Shown piece by piece: positions 58,466 through 64,000 of a stretch of 64,000 nt of DNA (within the stretch, counting starts at the first letter, position 1; every line of letters begins with the position of its first letter). The DNA comes from Ctena decussata. Lineage: Eukaryota > Mollusca > Bivalvia > Lucinida > Lucinidae. The translations under genes were made by a program, and so were the position numbers. The notes under the pieces are model-generated. The model worked only from the letters and a program-made list of their open reading frames with translations. It made no database searches and had not been told where the DNA came from. The stretch spans positions 3,265,415-3,329,414 of the forward strand of contig OZ022506.1 of assembly GCA_963989385.1 (NCBI GenBank), in the 5' to 3' direction.

Positions 58466-60098
58466 CGAGGGTCATTTAAGAAATAGTGTAAATGAGTCTG
58501 CCATTCCTTGGAATATTGACCGATTTCTAAAATGTATGTCTTAACTTTTAGGTTTACATATCACCCAATGGCCTTTACTGAAACAAATTGAGTCACTGAA
58601 ATTTTCTTCAAAATATGCCTTGAAAATTGTTGTAAGAGTAAGGACACTGAGTAGAAACGAACGGAATATTTATAAGAAGACAAATTCATATTGTCTTAAC
58701 TCTGGATAACAAGCAGCTCTGGATTGATACGTACCTATATTATCTGTTACACTGAAAATATTCCAAAATGAAAAGCTTTGTATCAGCTTTGCTAAAACAT
58801 AAGGTTTGCCTTGCAAAGTAGGCTAATCATGGAACAATGCGCATTTTCTGATGACGTCACTTCCTGTGCTTAATTGAAATGTATATTAAGCTGTTTAAAC
58901 TTTGGTTTTGAGGTCAATTTAAGTGAAAGTAAATGTTTGATGACAGATATGGAACAAAAAATAAATTAAAATTGATTCGTCATGCTTTCTTTCTGTTATA
59001 AATGTTCTTTTACGGCACCTTATGCTCTTTTGTAAGTGGCCTACTTGATTTTTTACGATAAGTTTCCCCACCCCTCCACATATTTCAGTGTCAGTATGTC
59101 ATATAAAATAACGAGTTTTTCAAGTCTTTATATATTAATTTGGTTTTAAATATGGCCTTCTAATTTTTGGCATTTGATTGATTGATTTGTTGTTTTACGT
59201 CCACGGTCAACAACTATGGTCATGTCGGGACGGTCAGTTAACCTAACCACACTATTCCTGGGCAGGCTTAGACCTCCTAAGCGGTTAACCAGTACTAAGT
59301 GCACATACTTTTGCCAGCAACTGACAACTGCCCTTCTTGAATCAGCGGAAGGAGAAACGAAAGTATGTAGCCTGACCGGGTATCGAACCCAGGACCTCTG
59401 ACTTATGAGTCAGGTGCTCTACCGATTGCGCTACGCGGCCCGGCATTAAACAAAGTTAAATATATTTAGCCTGTATCTTTTTATTAGAAGATAATTTCAC
59501 TTTATTATTTTGTATTTTACATGAATTGCTGCTCTTTTGCAACTTCCGCCGTGGAGTTTGCACACGTATCATCCAGTTTCATCAGTGATTTGATGCCAGT
59601 CGTAACAAAATATAGTGACCTAATCATTAGAGTAATAAAATGACTGTCATTTATTGAAATTGGATGTGGATAAGTAAAAAAACACAATTCATTGGTATAA
59701 TGCATTTATAATAATTTTGCATTTATAACCAAAAAGCAGGGGAAAAATCTCATGTATTATGTTACTGGTTTAGAATCTGGAAACGATTTCTGTATACATT
59801 TCTTATTTTACATTTAAAGGACAGTATTACGGGTTTCTTCATTAAAATTTATCATTTTCTCATCGACAAAACAGCAACAGAACACAAGAGACCTTTAGTG
59901 AAAATGTAGAGTTTTCAGTATGCACTCCCTTATGAAGTATAAGCACTTGCGGTCATGCACGAGGGACTTTGAAATTCTTTTAACTCATACCATTCTCAAG
60001 CACTTTAATTTACCTTTCCAGTGATATATAGAACCACTGCTAAATATCAGCCAATAGACTATCCTGAGATAATTTACATTATTTCTGAAATGCCCTCG
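58466..60098. mobile_element. Non-autonomous mariner-like element holding a SINE (copy B)
   Basis: Duplicate of 5026-6655. Ends cgagggtcatttaag and complement cgagggcatttcaga, TA on both sides. Confidence 0.65.
59178..59444 (-). mobile_element. tRNA-derived SINE (copy B)
   Basis: Duplicate of 5737-6000 with small differences (gtgctctacc for gtgccctacc, and an extra ac in cacatactttt). Confidence 0.8.
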
Positions 60099-60701
60099 TA
60101 CAAAGTATTGAGGGCTAAATGAAAAAAAAAACTTATGATATTATGAAACATTTAAAAACACTGACTATATGCACACTAGTGAACAAACTGAGGATACATC
60201 ACGGTCTGTTTGATTGGTTAAAGGTGTGTTTCGTTATTAACAAGCTCTCTCTCAGTCATTTCTCGACGATAAAAGTTGAATTTTATGAAGCTTTACATGA
60301 TAAAGCATATAAATGAAATTAATTTCTTTTAGTATCAGAAATGTCATCACAAGATGTGCGTTTTAATTCGCAAGAAATCCACTGGGTTTTGTTGTTCGAG
60401 CTCATCCGCTAAAACTGAGAAGTTGTTAATGTATATGCTATGCTGCTCTTACTTCTAGCATTATTCTAATGGTATTGATCACATGACGTCGTTGCTATTC
60501 AGTGGATAACGTCGTGTCATAAAAATCGTATGACCACACGTGTATTAACACTTTGGCTCATGTGATAACACTTTGGCGCGTACATGTAACGCCATTGACA
60601 ACGTCCATGTCAACAATGAGTTTTCTTTTTAAAATTATGTTCAATTGAAGGCGTTAAAATCCCATTTTAAAGGGTCATATGATAAACAGAATCTTAGACT
60701 T

Positions 60702-60772
60702 GTGGTCATTTCATATGAAATTTATGAAAATCGCCGAAGGCTCGTCTCATAAATTTCATATGAAATGACCAC
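60702..60772. repeat. Palindrome (copy B)
   Basis: Duplicate of 7243-7313; one arm has tctcat where the other predicts tttcat. Confidence 0.85.
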
Positions 60773-60809
60773 TCGTGTGAGATCCTGTTTGTCTCATTAA
60801 TGAAAGTCT

Positions 60810-60909
60810 AGGGTTTCCAAATTCAGCAACTCAGCCTATAAACCTGTTTTGCCTAATAAGGTGGCTTAACGGTGTAAAAAGCTGAGTTGATAATTGATTC
60901 GGAAACCCT
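60810..60909. mobile_element. Short fold-back element (copy B)
   Basis: Duplicate of 7351-7451. Confidence 0.6.
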
Positions 60910-61257
60910 TCAGACAACCAGACCTATAATCAGTCGTTGAAAATTTTGTAATTCTACTGCATATTCTGATTTCTTTCTGCCTCTGTTGCAAACATTCTTT
61001 TCTTTTTCTAGTCTCTCTCTTTTTCGTCTGAAAAGAAGTTCAGTTGAAATACCAAAAATGTCAACATTCTGCAAATACACAACCAACACCTGTGGAAAAT
61101 TTATTTCAGGTAGACAATTTGCTAGAAACATTTACAACTGACAGATCTTTCTGTATCTATTTTCATTAAATTTTATGTTTCAAGAAGCATCAACGATTTA
61201 TAAAAAGGGTACAATACATAATGGAGAAGCTTTAAGAAAGTATTTTTACACTAATAT

Positions 61258-61489
61258 AATTGAGCCGCGACACGAGAAATCCAACACAGTGGTTGTGCGC
61301 CCAGCGCAGACTCAGATCAGCCTGGGCATCCATCCAGTCTGATCAGAGTCTTCACTGTCCGCATGGAGGTAGCTTAGACCCTTAGCTACCCTTTAAGCGC
61401 TTAGCGAAGTGTCTGATCAGACTTTGCAGATGTCCAGCCTGATCTTAGTCAGCGCTGGGCGCTTGGTTTTCTCGTGTCGCGGCTCAATT
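61258..61489. mobile_element. GAGCCGC-ended MITE (copy B)
   Basis: Duplicate of 7801-8044, with a deletion of about 14 bases in the right inner arm (gggcgcttggttttctcg). Confidence 0.78.
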
Positions 61490-62099
61490 AATTTTTCTAC
61501 TTCAGTGAAGAAGCATACATTGCCAACAATTACCTTCTTTATAGCACGTTGCTACACAAGACGGATTTTCAGTCCTGTTAAGCTACTTACGCACTAACAT
61601 TAGACGTTTTTTTCGTGGAACTGATTTTGAATTTTCAGACATATTCTTAAGGAGCTCATAGACTCAGAATAAGATCCGGCTGCTATGAAGAAAATATGTT
61701 GCGTATTATAACTACTCTGGCATTGATAGAATTCAGTTTACATTTCAAGCTGCAAGCATATTGTTTTCGCGTAAAAAATCGTCACTACCAGAATAACTGC
61801 CTATATTTTCTTTTGTTTATTTTCTGTCTGTGTATCCTTTGAAAACTGTTATACTGACTGCATTTACGACGGGTACAATTAACCTTTGTTTTTGTTATTA
61901 ATATCTCCGCAACGTATAAGGTACGGATAACTGTACATAGCAAGTAATTGGTCTCCAATAAATAAAACCAGAAACTGCTCAAACTTGACGTTTCAGAAAA
62001 TCTGATTATACCCCCGCTTCCAATGTTTATGGCCTGTCTAAAAAAACAGGAAATAAACAAATGTACCATTTATGAACCTTTTATCATGAACAGTTGATG

Positions 62100-63370
62100 A
62101 GAAATCTTGTCTGTAAAGTACACAGCACTGATAGACGAGAAATGAGAAATTACATGAAATAATATGCAGGAGAAGGTCTGTTCTCTATCCGACCATACGA
62201 AAAGTAATTGTTAACTCATAAACCAAATACGAGCTATTATAGAGGGCTTGGACATGTGCTGAGAAATCTATAACGAAAACATTCATTATTCCTCTCATGG
62301 AGAAAAGGAAAATAAACAAACACTGGGAAGACTAAGCAGAAAAAAGGTTGTATATGGCCTGTTTTTTTATACAAGTCAATGTCAACTCATAATTATACCA
62401 AACATAAAATTCAACCTTGCACAGTTGCAGAGAAATCTGTTAACATGAAATTCATTACAAGTGCATGGAAAGAAAAGAAAAACCTGGAAAACTCAGGGGA
62501 GACGACTCATTCCCTATTCCATGATACAACAAGTCAATGTCAACTCACGTAACAAATATGAACCTTCTGCCATGAACAGTTGCGGAGAAATCCTTTCCAA
62601 AACTCACAGTACTCAATGCATGGAGAGAAAGAAAAGTGAACAAATACAGGGAAGAACAAACAGGAGGAGACCGACTCTAATATAACGATGTAATTTGTCA
62701 TTTTCAACCTGTATTCCAAATCTGAACTTTCTATTTTATCTTTGCAAAATAGTGTGGAGAGAAAGAAAAGAGACAAAGAACAAGGAAAATAAAAGGAAAC
62801 GGCTCATTCTCTATCCTACGACACAACAAAAGGAGACGGCGCATCCTCGATCCCACGATGCAACAAGACATTTTCAACCTGTTTATTATACACGAACCTT
62901 CTATCGGAACAGTTACAAAGAAAACTTCTACGAGAAAACACAGAAATGTTGCATGCAGAGAAAAAAAAAACTGAAGAAAAACAAGGAAGAATATACAGAA
63001 GAAAGCCGTTTCTCTATCCAAGAATACAACTTGTTGCTGTCAACCTATCTACCAAATATGAACTTCTATCTTATACCCTTAGGCATATATCTTTGATAAA
63101 AATGAGCAGAGAGAAAGAAAAAGAAAGAAATATAGGAAAACAATTAAATAGGAGAAGACCCATTCCCCGTCACACGATTAATTGTCGACTCATATACCAA
63201 ATATAAACCATCTGTCTTGAATACTTTCCGAGCAATTATTTTCGAAAAATTAGTTACTGAATGCATGGAGAGAAAGAAAATTGATCAAATACAGGGAAGA
63301 ACAAATAAGAGAAGTCTGATGCTCTATTCCACGTTACATCCTGTCGTTGCGAACCTGTATACTAAATATA
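62100..63370. repeat. Degenerate tandem array, unit about 150-165 bp
   Basis: Units share catggagagaaagaaaa, acagggaagaa(c/t)aa, ggagaag, a ctctatcc block and aaatatgaacc. It is an older, more varied version of the 38.2-39.25 kb array. The ORFs across it (62461-62685, 62695-63096) are repeat artefacts. Confidence 0.7.
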
Positions 63371-63640
63371 AGTAAAAAGTATTCAAAGACCAGGAACTGA
63401 AACAATCAAAATCCAAATCCAGCCCTCAAACCATAGTTGGAAACAACTAAGATTACAAATAATCAAGATACAGAGAACATATGGCCAACCGAGTGAGCAG
63501 CTTGTTCCCAAAAGGTGGCCACTCAGCAACCCAAACCGAACCAAAAATAATAAGAACATACATAAGGTAAAACATCACAGAAACTCTGACACCAAAATTA
63601 GGCAACAGAGAACCACAACAGAACTACCGCCTTGGAACGG
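63371..63640 (-). mobile_element. Retroelement tail, copy 6
   Basis: Begins agtaaaaagtattcaaagac and matches the family to cttggaacgg, then breaks. Across the right junction aacggtat and ataccgtt form an 8-bp inverted pair about 20 bases apart. It lies between the tandem array and the microsatellite-tailed end. Confidence 0.82.
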
Positions 63641-63679
63641 TATCTATCTATAAACTATCTATCTTATACCGTTGAGGGG

Positions 63680-64000
63680 ATAACTTTGACAAACATGTGT
63701 GGACAAAAAGAAACAGGAACAAAAACAGGGGAAACAAACAGGAAAAAGCCGGTTTCTGATTCCACAATCCAATTTGTAGCTGTCAACCTGTATATCAAAT
63801 ATAAAGTTTCTACCTTAAACGTGGAGATATCTTTGAAGAAAAAGTGTTTCGGACTAACGGAAGGACGGACGAATGAACGGACGGATGAACGGAACTTCGG
63901 ACAGATGCAAACCAGTATACCATCTTCCCATTTTCTTTTAAAGCGGGGCATGATAAGTATGTCCACCTATATATAGGTTCCCTTGCTATCTCCCTTCCAC
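63680..64000. repeat. Microsatellite-tailed element end, duplicate of 8743-9063
   Basis: Matches 8743-9063 to the window edge, including the GGACGGACGAATGAACGG run (63862-63890). The homology may continue beyond the window. Confidence 0.7.

Larger units (their letters stand above)
49470..61846 (+). repeat. Right copy (B) of the large direct segmental duplication
   Basis: Same segment as 1-8397 but about 4 kb longer. The extra length is mainly a gypsy-type LTR element (52702-56058), a retroelement tail inserted in the tandem array (56659-57300), and a local duplication of about 185 bp near 49790-49977. Copy A preserves the empty sites, so these are insertions into B. B lies about 12 kb upstream of the B-box exon, so the duplicated segments bracket the gene block. 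A further stretch of homology (8743-9063 with 63680-64000) may be an independent repeat copy or a continuation. Confidence 0.93.

Noticed and set aside
62461..63096. Lys/Arg-rich open frames on the plus strand
   Set aside because: They follow the degenerate tandem units and change with them; no domain.

Overview
The window reads as nuclear DNA of a marine invertebrate, most likely a bivalve mollusc and probably a clam. It is AT-rich, has small exons with GT/AG borders, no operons, and is packed with repeats of bivalve type: tRNA-headed SINEs, tandem units of about 160-190 bp ending in GGAC/ACGG microsatellite tails (as in the bivalve 'pearl' elements), GAGCCGC-ended MITEs, and decayed LINEs. 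The species call is inference.

Host gene content is low and lies on the minus strand. A set of exons scattered between 32.75 and 9.08 kb forms a mitochondria-eating-protein-like (Mieap/SPATA18-type) gene. Short N-terminal exons come first (32754-32671, 29871-29806, 23872-23788), then coiled-coil exons (23600-23427, about 22855-22700, 16975-16895), then the conserved C-terminal domain (16149-15951, 15324-15231, 12782-12703, 9784-9083). Most introns are phase-compatible, but one junction conflicts and one coiled-coil exon has an in-frame TGA, so the gene may be decaying or my model may be incomplete. Just upstream, 37377-36538 encodes a RING-less B-box/coiled-coil (TRIM-like) protein. It is either a separate gene or the first exon of a B-box-Mieap fusion; a phase-0 donor makes the fusion possible but unproven.

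The block is bracketed by two directly repeated copies of one segment: 1-8397 and 49470-61846, only a few percent apart by eye. The right copy later gained a Ty3/gypsy LTR element (52702-56058, TSD AAAAA), a retroelement tail (56659-57300) and a small local duplication; the two copies also differ by a 190-bp block at 2911-3100.

Mobile DNA fills the rest. Six same-orientation, variably truncated copies of one retroelement sit at 10.0, 14.4, 21.2, 30.0, 56.7 and 63.4 kb, and the longest carry the end of a reverse-transcriptase-like ORF that I tentatively place near Penelope-like elements. A 54-bp copy at 30.04 kb has a 16-bp target duplication inside a jockey/CR1-like LINE. Other LINE wreckage lies at 34.1-35.4 and 44.6-46.8 kb. 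Non-autonomous DNA elements with terminal inverted repeats lie at 5.0-6.7, 13.6-14.9, 32.85-33.5, 36.36-36.56 and 40.74-41.52 kb, and there are several near-perfect palindromes, the largest at 27976-28121. Tandem arrays occupy 3.5-4.7, 19.8-20.5, 38.2-39.7, 40.3-42.6, 46-47.7, 56.3-58.1 and 62.1-63.4 kb. I saw no CRISPR array and no rRNA gene. All matches were made by eye.
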